Below are positions 35,201 through 46,454 of a DNA stretch of 64,000 nucleotides, one piece after another. The translations under genes were made by a program, and so were the position numbers. The DNA comes from Talinum fruticosum (Eukaryota > Streptophyta > Magnoliopsida > Caryophyllales > Talinaceae): the NCBI GenBank assembly GCA_021018815.1, contig JAITYX010000004.1, forward strand, positions 4,963,501 to 5,027,500. The letters are read 5' to 3'. The stretch's first letter is position 1, and each line of letters begins with the position of its first letter. Below the pieces are notes generated by a model, which was not told where the DNA came from, did no database searches, and saw only the letters and a list, made by a program, of their open reading frames with translations.

Positions 35201-38200
35201 TGTTTAATCCTTGTTTAATTCGCGTTTTGTTTGGAACAGCGTTAATTTGAGGCGATTATTAGCTCTATATAATGCCGTGATATCGAGTTGTGGGCCTCAT
35301 TCTCATTCACAGCATCAAAGCCGAAGTTGGAGAGGGAAGAGCCAAGATTGGAGGACGACCACCGCGTACTGCCGGCCGGAGACGGCGGCGAAAGGGTGGC
35401 GCCGCCGTCACCACTTTAATCGAAGAGTATGTTTACTATTTTATCGACTAGTAATTACATCACTCGTTCTTCTAATTCTATGATTGTAATAAGGGGGAAT
35501 TATAAACCCTAGGTTTTAACGCCAACAAAAATGAGGGCTTGTACGATATCTGATTATCCGGCCGGAACATTAGGGTTTGATAATTGTGAGTTTAAGGATG
35601 ATTAAAAACTACGATAATTAATGTAAAAAACTCTTAACGGGTACGATGGGTATTTATCTTACTTCAATGCGCACCAATTCTTGTGAAGCCTATGTGATTG
35701 TTTTTAATCACCGAATTTATTGGCTTAATGTAAATTGGGTTAAACACTTAAACTAATAACGGATCCATGGGATTAATCTAAACTGGGATTTGAAAGTCTT
35801 GTTACTTGCATTAGTTAAGTAAGATTTCTCATTACAAAATCCCAAAGTGCCCTGAGAGACTAATTTTTTGTAGTGACAGCCGATGATCTTTGTGTTCAGA
35901 TGATTCTTACAATGGGCATCCATCCATCAACTTACCTTTCATATAGGTATGGTTTTTCCTTGGTAATGGGCATGCTTAGACATCTAATGGTATAAGTTCA
36001 CTGTTGACAGTAAAATGTGGCTTGTAATGGATGCAGGGACAAATACAGGGTTTGCAGTGGTCCAGCCGTCAGATTCTGTATTTGATGGGCATCTAGACTG
36101 CCACGACTTGCTGACTTCCATTACCACCGGTGACTCTCTTGATTTTGTTCTTCAAAAAACTGTACGGTTTTGAGCAATATGTTCAGGGCACTTCATCTCT
36201 CTGTATTACACCAGTTACATGGAATGGCTAAGTTTTGCACCATATAAAATGAAAAATCTGCTAATGGCAATATGATGTTCTTGGGTACATAACCTATCTT
36301 GCTTGTTCTGTAAGACGTGGATGACCATGAGGTTCTGCACAAGACAAATACGAGATACACTGAGAATTTGCATTGAGGCACTTGCCTGATATCCGCTGGT
36401 CCAACTGGTTTTATCTCAGTCCTTGTTTCCTCAAATATGATATCCATGTCCTTTTTATGTATCTCAGCTGATTTAGGTTTTTGCAGGTTTCGAAGCCGTT
36501 TGAAGTGGGGCGTCTAATTCTTCAACAACATAGAATGGTGCGTTATATTTTTTTCTGTTTACTCTGTTTTTGATGGGGAAAGCTTTACATATTTGAGATC
36601 CTAACCTCTTTTTGTTCTTGTGTTTGCAACGCTAAAGGGTTGGGGTAAAAGTATGCAGAGGCACTCATGATTATGCTTTTGGAAAGACGATCAAGCTATG
36701 GAGACAATTTACAAGGTCGGAAGCAACATATTGGGTTTTGCAAGCTGGTTTGTCTCCTTTATCAAATCATGTAATGTGCTTTTTGGTTCTACTAGAAAAT
36801 ATCAAACTTCTATATGTTGCATATTTTCAATAAAGCAGAATATTACTCTTCCAATCTTCATTGTTGGGTGCTTAAATATTGCAGATCACGTGTAGAGAAC
36901 TAATGCTGTTCCTGTTATTGCTTATCCGATGATTCAATTTTCCACTGGTAGGCTTCAGGTTAATATATATTGAGTTCACTATAGTTTCTCTCATGTAATT
37001 TTACTCTAGGTTAAAGCTGCTAACTGTTGTGTCGCATGTATTCATGGCTGATGCAGATGGCTGGTTCTTGTGGCGAGCCTCCATCATTGACACGAAATGG
37101 AAATCACTTGCTGAAATTGTACAAAGAAAGTGATTGAGGTTTCTTTGGTTACTACTTTTACCTTGTTCTCTTATTTCTTCTTTTGGAGTCCTCTGTTTTT
37201 GTTTACTGCTCTGATCCCGAAAAGATGACATTGCTTTCTTGTACAGTATCAGCTTGCAATGGATGCAGTGACATCTAGACTGTCATGACTTGTTGGCTTC
37301 TATTGCCACCGGCAACTCTCCTGATTTATTCTTCCAAAAACTATTTGATTTTGAGCAATATGATCGACGTCTCTGTATCTACACAAGTTACATGGAATGA
37401 CCAAGTTGAGAACATTATAAAATGAAAAATCTGCTTGTGGCAACTTGGATTATTGATGATTAATTACAATTCCTTGCACAAATATAATTCTACAACATGT
37501 GTTCATGCCTTTATTTTCCCACATCTTTCCCAATGCAAATTTTGTGGAGTGTATCTGACATCATCTCTCCTGCTTGTTAGGTTGTACCTGGTGGATATGG
37601 TCATGGGATCTGCATAAGGTAAATTCAAGATACTATTGTTGTGGGCAATTTGCATTGAAGCACTTGTCTCATGATTTGCTCTTCCAACTGGTTTTAATCT
37701 GGCTCTTTTCCTCAAATATAATATCCATGCCCTTTTTATGTGTCTCAGCTGATTTTGGGTACAATCTTGCAGGTGTCAAAGCTGTATGAATGATGCTTCC
37801 AAGTTCCAATGCTTCAACAACTTGGAACGGTAAATTAGTCATATTTTACTGCTATTTTCTCTGTTATTCATGGGGAAAGCTTTATACAAGGAGGTTCTTC
37901 CCTCCCATGTTTTCTAACCCCTGTGGTAACTAAGTTCCACTTTCAGAAAGTACAATATGACGTTCTTTGGTACATTGTCTCTCTTCCATGTCAGGTTATA
38001 CCTGGATACAGCCAAGGGATTTCGCACAAGACAAAACCAAGATACACTTGCTATGGGCAATTTGCAAACCTAATGATCCGCATTTCCAATTGGTTTTAGT
38101 CTGACTCCTTGTTTCCTTAAATATGATATCCATTCATGCCATATCAACTTATTTTGGGTGGAATTTTGCAGGTGCCGAACTTGAAAGCTGTATGAAGAGG

Positions 38201-38769
38201 TGTGTCCAATTCCAAGTAAGTTGTATTTTATTGCTATGTCCTCTGTTTTTCATTTTGAGATCCTATTTTCCCCCGTCTTCTAAGCCCTGTGGTTTCTCTT
38301 GTACTTTTCTCTGTAGTTGGGGCTATTTGGTTGTCTCAGCCTCTGATCAGATAATACTCTCTTGAACAATTGATAAACAGTTTTTTACTTAAATGATTCG
38401 ATGGTACAATTGATTCGTAGTTCCACATAATCCAGCGGAATAAGAATGGTCATGGGATCTTATTTCATTGCTTGTGTTGGGCATTGTCTAAATGTACAGA
38501 CTATTCATTCACAATTATTGCCTCTTTAAACTTAGTGTTTCTTGTCATTATTGACATTATGTGTTGGATTTATATTAACTCTCTCGTTAAATATCGTAGC
38601 AGACATAAAATTAAGATTTTTTTCAATAATTCTTTATGGGAGTCATCAAAGAGGGGACTTGACTTACAAGTTTTTTGCAACCATATAGTTTTATTTTTTA
38701 ACAAAATACATATGCAAAATTACAGTAGTAGAAGATAAGGTGGCTATTATGAAATTGATATTTGTTATT
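35200..38769 (+). other. Unrecognised decayed locus with a three-copy internal module
   Basis: A TATA-like CTATATAAT (35263-35271) precedes GGGCCTCATTC, which recurs at 39091. A short GC-rich segment (35290-35430) follows. Three related modules lie at about 36036-36600, 37254-37870 and 37930-38300. Each contains a CTCCTTGTTTCCTCAAATAT-like stretch, a TTGCAGGT acceptor-like site and a GAAAGCTGTATGAA-like segment. 36610-36760 also has an open stretch reading roughly YAFGKTIKLWRQF. I cannot identify a protein family. Frames are short and interrupted, so this may be a decayed multi-exon gene or a non-coding transcript locus. Confidence 0.4.
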
Positions 38770-39250
38770 ATTACCGCTTTTCTTATTTTTCTTCTTCTCT
38801 TATTATTATTATTATGATGATGAGAAAATATGACTGCTGAAAAAGATGGAAAAAAAATATTTACGGGGCATAAAATAATCATACTATAGAGAATTAACAC
38901 TGAGAAGGGCCTCTTATTTTGGGCCCCGGCCCATGGGTCCTTTGCGGCACACAAGTGAAAAAACAAACCCGCTTTTAGAAAACCGACCTAAGCCCTGAGA
39001 AACCGCATTGTTTGACTTTGACCGATTTAGGCCCAACAGATCATATGATAATATATCTCTATAAATAGGGCAGGGTACTGTTCTAGGGTATGGGCCTCAT
39101 TCATAACATTGTAACCAAGAAGTTGGAAGTAAGCCAACCAAACCCGGGTCTCTGTCCTCCCAGTTAGTGCGGGTGTGGGCTTTGGATCCCAGCCCCAGCC
39201 CATATGATATAGCCTGTCTAAACAACCCTTTTTGGCGCCAGGTACCTCAA
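38770..39250 (+). promoter_or_regulatory. Promoter-like block, duplicate of 29820-30190
   Basis: This block contains GGGCCCCGGCCCATGG and TAGGCCCAACA (site II-like GGCCCA motifs), then a TATA box CTATAAATAGGG at 39059-39070. A GGGCCTCATTC segment at the expected transcription start region follows. No convincing coding sequence follows: the first ATG after the leader (39291) opens only a nine-codon frame. It may drive a short or non-coding transcript. Confidence 0.4.
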
Positions 39251-41671
39251 ATTTCCCCCGATCAGTTTCAGTTGGAGAGAGGAGAGAGAAAATGGTGGAC
39301 GACGATCAGCCGATCTCCTGAAGAGGATTCAGAGTTAGAATTGAACTTCTGCGGCTTTGGATGCTCTTTTCCCCACTCTAGTGTTGATTGCATAGGTATT
39401 TAACGGCTCTATTCCTTCTTTTTTGTCTTTCGATCTGGGGTTTAAGAAGAAGAACAATGTGGTTAGGGCTTGGGGAGGGCTCACATGTGCAATCGAAGAA
39501 TTTAGGGTTAGGATTAGTGTTAGGGTTACGGCTTGGGCTAGGCGGGTTCGTTATTATTAATTCAATGGAGGTGAAATTAAGTTAGGCATCATGGATTAAA
39601 TGTGATGTGTGCTTTAATTTGCATTGAATTCGATTAGAAAAGTGAGGAAGACATTCTCCCTGTGCGGGTGTGGACAGCGTAAATTGTGTTTGTTGGTTAG
39701 AATGCAATAGATGTTGGTTAGGTAATCAACAATACTCCGTTCCTTCTAATATACATGTCACTTTAATTAATTTTTTCGTTTTATAATACTTCTTACTTTA
39801 TAATTTTAATAATATATTAACTACTAATTTATCAATTTAATTTTTATTAATAATTATTTTTTTCTATTAATTTTCTTCATTTTCAATAAAATATAGGATT
39901 TACTTTGTCTTTTAACATAAAATTTTTTCATTAAAGACTGTAGATTGGAATATTTGACATCCAAAACTGTAAAAATTTTGACAGTCGGTAATCTAAAAGA
40001 ATTATCATTTTCTATGCTCTTGTAAGAAGAAGAGGCGCATAAACTTTCTTCACCAGTAACGTAAAGCAAATGATCAGTTTAAACGGAGAGAGAGTCGATG
40101 TTTAACTTTTCTGATAGGGAGGCAAGTCAGCTTACAGTCGCTGTGATGGTGATGGAGATCAAAGTGGTCAAGCTAATTAGTGCGTTCCCATCTTAAACTA
40201 TATGGCCTCTCTGTTGGGTGTCCAAACTAACACCAGGTGCTTTGATAAGTTTTTATTTTTTTATTTTTATCACATCAATCCTACCTACTACTAAAATTAA
40301 CAATAATTCTGCATTTAATACTAATTTTTTTAGATTTTTTTAATCAAATTATATTTATTTTTTTCAAAACATAGGACACTTTTTTTCAAGGTGATTTTTG
40401 TTATAAATTGTTGTTCGTATGATATATTTACATTAAATTCCACTTTAAATAAACTATTACGAATAATTTATTTAGAGTGACTTCATCCAACATATCAGAT
40501 AAATTTCTTTGAATTAAAAAGTTAAAAGATCATCGTAATTAGCAAAATAAAGACTAATTTTGTCCAGAAAGTGTGCACAAAAATTTCCAAATTTTAGAAA
40601 TTTAAACACCGTTCATACTTTCCAACACAATTCCAAAGTGAACTTTATCAAGTGGGGTACACTAAAGTATTTTGTTGGGTGTTTACAAATTTGTATTTTG
40701 ATTTGGATACTGTCAATTAAAATCAATCTGAAATTTTCATGCTCATTAACTTTTTACTAGTCGTGACATACTGTCATTAATTTTTCATTTTGTGACAAAA
40801 AAATTTTAGTCAAAAGTTCAGTTTTATCATTAATAGTGATGGAGGTGGTGGTAGTAGTTGAGAAATAATTGAACCCTAAGTTATTTTTGTGCACAAATGG
40901 CTGTATAATTAGTCAGCATAAGAAATTTCGATTCAAGTTTCCAAAGGAAAAATCATCTACAATCTAAACCTAGACCAACAAGATAACCCGAGAAAATTAT
41001 CGGTTTAAGTTTTCAACCCAATTATTCTTGAATAATAACTCAATTTGGATACCAAAAATTTCAAGCCAGATCATGGGTTTGGCCAATTAGGTCAGGCTTT
41101 TGCGCATAGATATTTCTGCATACCCATAGGTATTGAGAATTTGGAAGACTATGGGCAAGATGGTGCGGAGGTTTTGAGGAAATTTTCAACCAGTTTTGAA
41201 TAATGTTCCATAAGTAACTTTCGTAGGCAGGTGGGAAACCAATAAGACTAGTGCTTTTCCCTCTCCTTACTACAAATTATATCATAGTTCCGAATGTATT
41301 TGTTTTTATTTTTAAAATCTACCATTTATTTTTATGATCTCCCTTTCTAAAGAAGATTATATATTTCAATTCCTAAAATGTATTGGGTTATACCAAAATA
41401 TCATGCATCTCAATAGTTATTTGCACTTACCTGTCACCCAAGCTGAGGTGCTAAATGTCTTGGTACTGAATGGACGTAGCATCCAGGGGCCGCCCTTCAT
41501 ATACGGCAAGTCAGCTTAAAGTCATTGTGATGGTGATCAAAGTCGTCGAGCAAGTGAGCCTTTTGGTCTTCTTGAACTACTCAACAAATGTCCGGAATTA
41601 AAACAGTGTGCTTTGGTCTAGCAAGACTTGTCAAGGAGTCAAGTCTTCCAAATCCTCGTACGGCTAGATTC
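39251..41671. other. Intergenic DNA and upstream part of type B unit 3
   Basis: No intact gene is seen. 39735-39935 is a 5'-truncation-like piece of a Stowaway-type MITE (CTCCGTTCC start after TA). At about 39940 it gives way to sequence homologous to the other type B units (ATATTTGACATCC...). The N-terminal relic (40217-40249) and two copies of the conserved upstream motif (40122 and 41506) are present. 41381-41505 holds sequence I could not place in the other units. Confidence 0.45.
40217..40249 (+). pseudogene. Relic RLP N-terminal cap upstream of type B unit 3
   Basis: The short stretch VQTNTRCFDK is the third counterpart of 15774-15840. It is cut off immediately afterwards by a T-rich run, so it is the shortest of the three copies. 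Confidence 0.45.
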
Positions 41672-41679
41672 TATAAATA
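41672..41679 (+). promoter_or_regulatory. TATA box of type B gene 3
   Basis: TATAAATA lies 84 bp upstream of ATG 41756, in the same conserved promoter context as 25397-25404. Confidence 0.6.
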
Positions 41680-41755
41680 TAGTGAGTTGGCTCCCACTCA
41701 TAACCCAAATTTATCTTCATTACCCACCAAACTTTTGACCATCTCTTCACGAATC

Positions 41756-44700
41756 ATGTCACTGTATGATCCTCGCCTTATTGCCTCTCTTCTTCCCTGC
41801 CTGCTGCTGTCCTACTGCTTGACCCTTGCTGGTGGCACCAGCAATGGCATCCAAACTTACATGCAGTGCTTGGATAAGGAGAGAGAAGCCTTGCTTACGT
41901 TCAAACAAGATATTTTAGCTGACCATTGTGGGCTGCTGAATTCTTGGACAGACCAAGAAGACAGCCGAGATTGTTGCCAACGGCATGGTATCCATTGCGA
42001 CAACCTCACAGGACATGTTAATGTGCTTGATCTTCATGGGGGCAGGGCTTGTCCTTCGGATCCTAGTGATCTTTGTGTGGAAGGTAGAATCAGTCCTGCT
42101 CTTCAAGAACTCAAGCACTTGACGTTTTTGGACCTCAGCATGAATTCCTTCCGATATCAGCCAATTCCCAACTTCATAGGTTCTTTTACTAGTTTAAGGT
42201 ACCTCAATCTCTCTAATTCTGGTTTTAAGGGGGAAGTTCCTCATCAGCCGGGAAATCTTTCCAAATTAGCATCTCTTGATCTTAGTGGACGTCCTGATGA
42301 TAAAAATTGTTTTCCCGAATAATTTGCGGTGGCTGTCACGTATCACTTCATTGAGAGACGTCAACTTGCTTAGTAAAGCCACTGACTGGATGCAAGTTGT
42401 TAGCAATCTCCCTTCTTAAAAGAACTTCACATGCATGAGTGTCGTCTCTCTCCCAAGATACTACCGTCACTTTCATACACTAATTGCTCAACCACTCTGC
42501 AGGTCCTTTGTCTTCCAATCTCTTCTCTGATACTTCAATATACCAGTGGTTGTTCAACCTGAGTCAAATTAGTACTCACCTTGCTCATGTCGACCTCCAA
42601 TACAACTACCTTCCAGGCGCCATCCCCAATGATTTTGGGAACATGCGCTCCCTTGCCTACCTCGATCTCGCTCTTTGAATCTTATTCAAGACAAGATTCC
42701 TCAGTCTTTTGGAAAATATGAGCTCACTTTCATACCTCAGTCTTACATACAATCAGCTTGAAGGACCCATTCCTGATACATTTTCAAATTTATAGCATCT
42801 TGCATACCTAGATCTTACTGGCAATTTTTTTGAAGCAAGTGGGTGGGTTCCAAAGGCCCTTGGTAATTTATGTAGCCTACAAACACTATCCTTATCAAAC
42901 AACAATCTGAGTGGTGATGTCTCCAGCATTATTGAAACCTTATCTAGATGTGCATATCAGTCGTTGGTGCACCTGGATCTTAGTCAAAGTGGAGTTTGGG
43001 GTTCGATTCCTGATAGCATCAGCAAGTTTTCTTCATTAAGAGAACTACATATTGAATATAACGAGTTGAATGGCACAATCAGTCCAGGTTTGGGGCAGTT
43101 GTCCATGCTTCAAGGATTGTATCTTAATTCTAATTCTTTGAGAGGTAACCTCTCCGATCACCACTTGTCCAATCTTTCGAGGTTACATCATTTGTACTTG
43201 AATGACAACCCAGAGTTGGGAGTCAGTATAAGACCCAATTGGATTCCTCCGTTCCAAATATATGAGATACATCTCAGCAGTTGCAGGTTGGGCCCTCTTT
43301 TCCCAAACTGGCTTGTAAACCAAACAAGTTTTTCTGAGCTTGACATATCTAATGCTCGAATTTCAGACATTTTCCCTCCCTTTTGGGGCTCATTGCCATT
43401 AAACTTAAGGTTATTCAATATGTCCCAAAATAATATATATGGAGTGCTGCCAGATATGTCAATCACCTTTCAAAATTTCCCTCGATAGACTTGAGTTCCA
43501 ACTCCTTCACAGGTGCCATACCATCATTTCTCAGGAATGCCTCCTCAGTGGACCTCAGTGACAACAAATTTTCAGACTTGGCTCCCTTTTTCTGTCCAAA
43601 ACCAATATGGTACTGTGCCAACTTGATCTCTCAAATAACTTGTTTTCAGGAGAGCTTCCAGATTGTTGGATGTACTTCGAACGATTATCAGTTCTCCACT
43701 TAGAAAACAATAAATTCCAAGGGACAATACCAGCCGCCATAGGATTACTGAAGAGTCTTAAAGTGTTACACATGGGCAACAATAGCCTTTCCGGAGAGCT
43801 ACCTGCATCCTTGGAGAATTGTACGGCTATGATTATTCTGGACCTTGCATAGAATTCTCTTGCCGGGTACATTACCCCCAAGATTGGGAATAGTTTCAAA
43901 GGTCTAGCTTTCCTAAAATTGCGAAACAATACCTTTTCCGGGGGTATACCTTCGAGTCTTTGTCAACTGTCTCATCTACAGATCCTGGATTTTTCAGCCA
44001 ACCACTTCTCAGGAACAATTCCGAAATGCATATACAATCTTACAGGAATGATTGACAAGGAAGATTACCTGCAGAACATTGTATTCCAAATTAACACCAA
44101 TGGCTCGGTGCAATGTGAAGATGTTGCACGGCTTATGTGGAAAAGAAAAGAGAGGAGCTTCATGTCTTCTCCATCTTCCTTGGGACTTGTGAAATCCATT
44201 GATTTTTCAGACAATGAGTTCCAAGGGCAGATTCCTGAAGGAATTGCAAGTCTCATTAGTTTGGTTTCATTGGACTTATCAGGAAATCATCTGAATGGAA
44301 CTGTAACGCACAAAATTGGACAGTTGACATCATTAGAGTATCTTGATTTGTCTGACAACCATCTGTCTGGGAAGATTCCAGCTAGCCTTGCCAATTTAAA
44401 TTATTTGGGCATGTTGAATCTGTCGGGTAACAACTTCTCTGGAAGAATTCCTACGGGCACGCAGCTGCAAGGCTTCAATGCTTCAGCATATATGAGGAAC
44501 CCCGGACTTTGTGGAGAACCACTCCCTAAATGTCCCGAAGATCAAGCAATTGCTATCACACCCAGTGGAGATAAGGTCAATCACCAAGAACACTCAACTC
44601 AGTGTTGATGACTTCTTTCTGGGTTTATCTGTAAGTATGGTGCTTGGATTTATTATGGGATTCTGGGGAGTTTGTGGAACTTTAGTGCTGAAAAGATCTT

Positions 44701-44795
44701 GGAGACATGCCTATTTTCAATTCATGGAGGACAAGAGGGACAGCCTCCATGCAATGTTCACTGTCAACAAAGCAAAAGCTTGGAGGAAAACTTGA
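41756..44795 (+). pseudogene. Type B LRR receptor-like protein, gene 3, heavily decayed
   Basis: ATG 41756 opens the same signal peptide (MSLYDPRLIASLLPCLLLSYCL) and LRRNT cap as gene 2. Compared with gene 2 it shows an 11-bp deletion near 42317 that brings in a stop, and a 12-bp in-frame deletion near 42368. Further changes are a C loss near 42412, a 4-bp loss near 42508, a 2-bp gain near 42670 and a 1-bp gain near 42715. Nonsense codons (TAG) lie near 42794 and 43850, C loss at 43479-43481, loss near 43604 and a 2-bp loss near 44601. The transmembrane and tail region still reads well to TGA 44793-44795. This is a true pseudogene regardless of sequencing quality. It still has five Gs at 43940-43944, where its sisters have four. 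Confidence 0.92.
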
Positions 44796-44797
44796 AG

Positions 44798-45047
44798 GTA
44801 ACTGACAATGTTTAGCATCACTCAGCTCTAATAAGACATGCATATTTGATATTTCCATTTTGCAAATTAACTAAAATTCCACTCTGCCTTACTCCATAAA
44901 TCTAAAACATGCAGGAGTGAATCGTTGCATACATTATACAAATTAGGCTTAGGTTGAGATCCAATTATTTATAATAATCTGATATTTCTTTTCTTCTTTC
45001 CCTCGTAAAGTTTAAAGTATTCTTATATGCATCCTTTGATTTTGCAG
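44798..45047 (+). other. 3'-UTR intron of type B gene 3
   Basis: A GTAACT donor lies 3 bases past the TGA stop and a TTTTGCAG acceptor ends at 45047. It is homologous to introns 20211-20467 and 28552-28784, so splice sites persist although the reading frame has decayed. Confidence 0.55.
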
Positions 45048-45412
45048 ATGATGTTGGTACAGGTCAAGGCTCTACCGGAGCATCTGTCTATGGCCTCCTG
45101 TGTTGGGAGAAGAAACTATTTTCCTAAGCAAATAGGAACCTACGGATTATGATATGCTTTCTTTCTTTTTTTTTCAGATAGGCATTTGTGGAGTGTGTTA
45201 TATTTCCTCTCTTTTTCTGTAATCAGCAGTTTATATGAACTTCACTGTTACCCTTTTATCGGGAATAAGACATAAAACTGATGCCACTAATGACTAATAT
45301 TATGCTGTAATGACAACTACCCACAGTGTTTAATCATCTGCTTGAATGAAAGGACGTGCAGAACTGAACCTTCCAAGAAATAGAGATGACAGAGAAAATT
45401 ATATCTTTACAG

Positions 45413-45585
45413 GTCTGTACATCAGTATGGTACTCACTACTCAGATTAGGATTCTGGGGAGTGTGGAGAAAATTAATGCTGAAAAGATCTTGGAGTCATG
45501 CCAAGTTTCATCCATTTTTGACATGGAGGACTGGCTTTATACGATGATCAATGCGCACCTAGCCAGAGCTTGGAAGAAACCTTGA
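45413..45585 (+). pseudogene. Relic RLP C-terminus downstream of type B gene 3
   Basis: The translation runs GLYISMVLTTQIRILGSVEK, then AEKILESCQ, and ends in ARAWKKP before TGA. It aligns with the transmembrane and tail region of the intact gene (GLSVSMVLGFIMGFWGVCG, LKRSWRHAYF, KAWRK). This is the best-preserved of the three relics, lacks the internal tandem repeat of its sisters, and keeps an open frame to the tail. Confidence 0.6.
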
Positions 45586-46409
45586 AGGTAGTTGATAATG
45601 ATTTCATCATTTAGGCCCTCCAAATACATCCATCTTCCTGTTTGCCTATTAGCTAAAGTATTATTGTTTTACTTAACATTCGGAATGGAAAATTGTGCCT
45701 GTGGAGAAGTGCGTTGAAGCATGCATTACACATAGCTGGCACACGAAAATTGTAGTAATGGAAAATTGTATCTGGAATTCTACAGATGTTATGGTTACAG
45801 GCCAATGCTCAAGATGAAAAAGCTCCTAGGCGTTGGCGTAAACTAGTATATTGTATAATCTAATCATACTAATCATCAAATTATCAATAGTTTTTAAGTA
45901 TTATCCTTTATTATGTTTGCGTTTTGAAATATTTTCAACTCAAAAATATCTTCACATATTTTTATATGGGTGTTTTGAAATCGAACTGTGTAGAGATGTT
46001 TGCATAGAGTAATGTTGTCTACATTTAGATACACATGCATCCCCCGAAAGCAAAACTCATACCAAAGGTGGTTAATGTTATTAAGCATTAATACTTGTTG
46101 ATAAAAAGATTGACACCTGAGTAGACCCAACCATGTCAGTGCAATATGTATAATTTTACAACGGTGGAAAATTATATGATCAATCTATAAGCAATTTCAG
46201 TAGACGATATTAACAATTTTAAGCCAATACAAGAAATCTTCAAATATTTGTTCAGTGTCGAAGACGGAATAAGAACCCTAACGCGGAAAGTAAACAAGAT
46301 TAACATCATGAGAAGTAACCAGCAATGGCATAAACAGTAGGATTTCAAAATCAAAATCAAAATCAATATCAAGCGCATTGACGAAATGAGATAGAAGATT
46401 AGAATGTAC

Positions 46410-46454
46410 CTTAGACATTAATGCAGCCGAATAGAAACTGGTTCCGCTATTCAT
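46410..46454 (-). other. Possible first coding exon of a minus-strand gene (fragment)
   Basis: On the minus strand a TATA box (TATAAAC, 46587-46593) and TGGGCC site II-like motifs (46600-46630) lie 130-180 bp before an ATG at 46454. The ATG opens a 15-codon frame (MNSGTSFYSAALMSK) ending in a GT donor (TCTAAG|GTACATT). No convincing second exon is visible to the left, where sequence is shared with 21590-21830. It could be a truncated housekeeping-type gene or chance. Confidence 0.3.
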
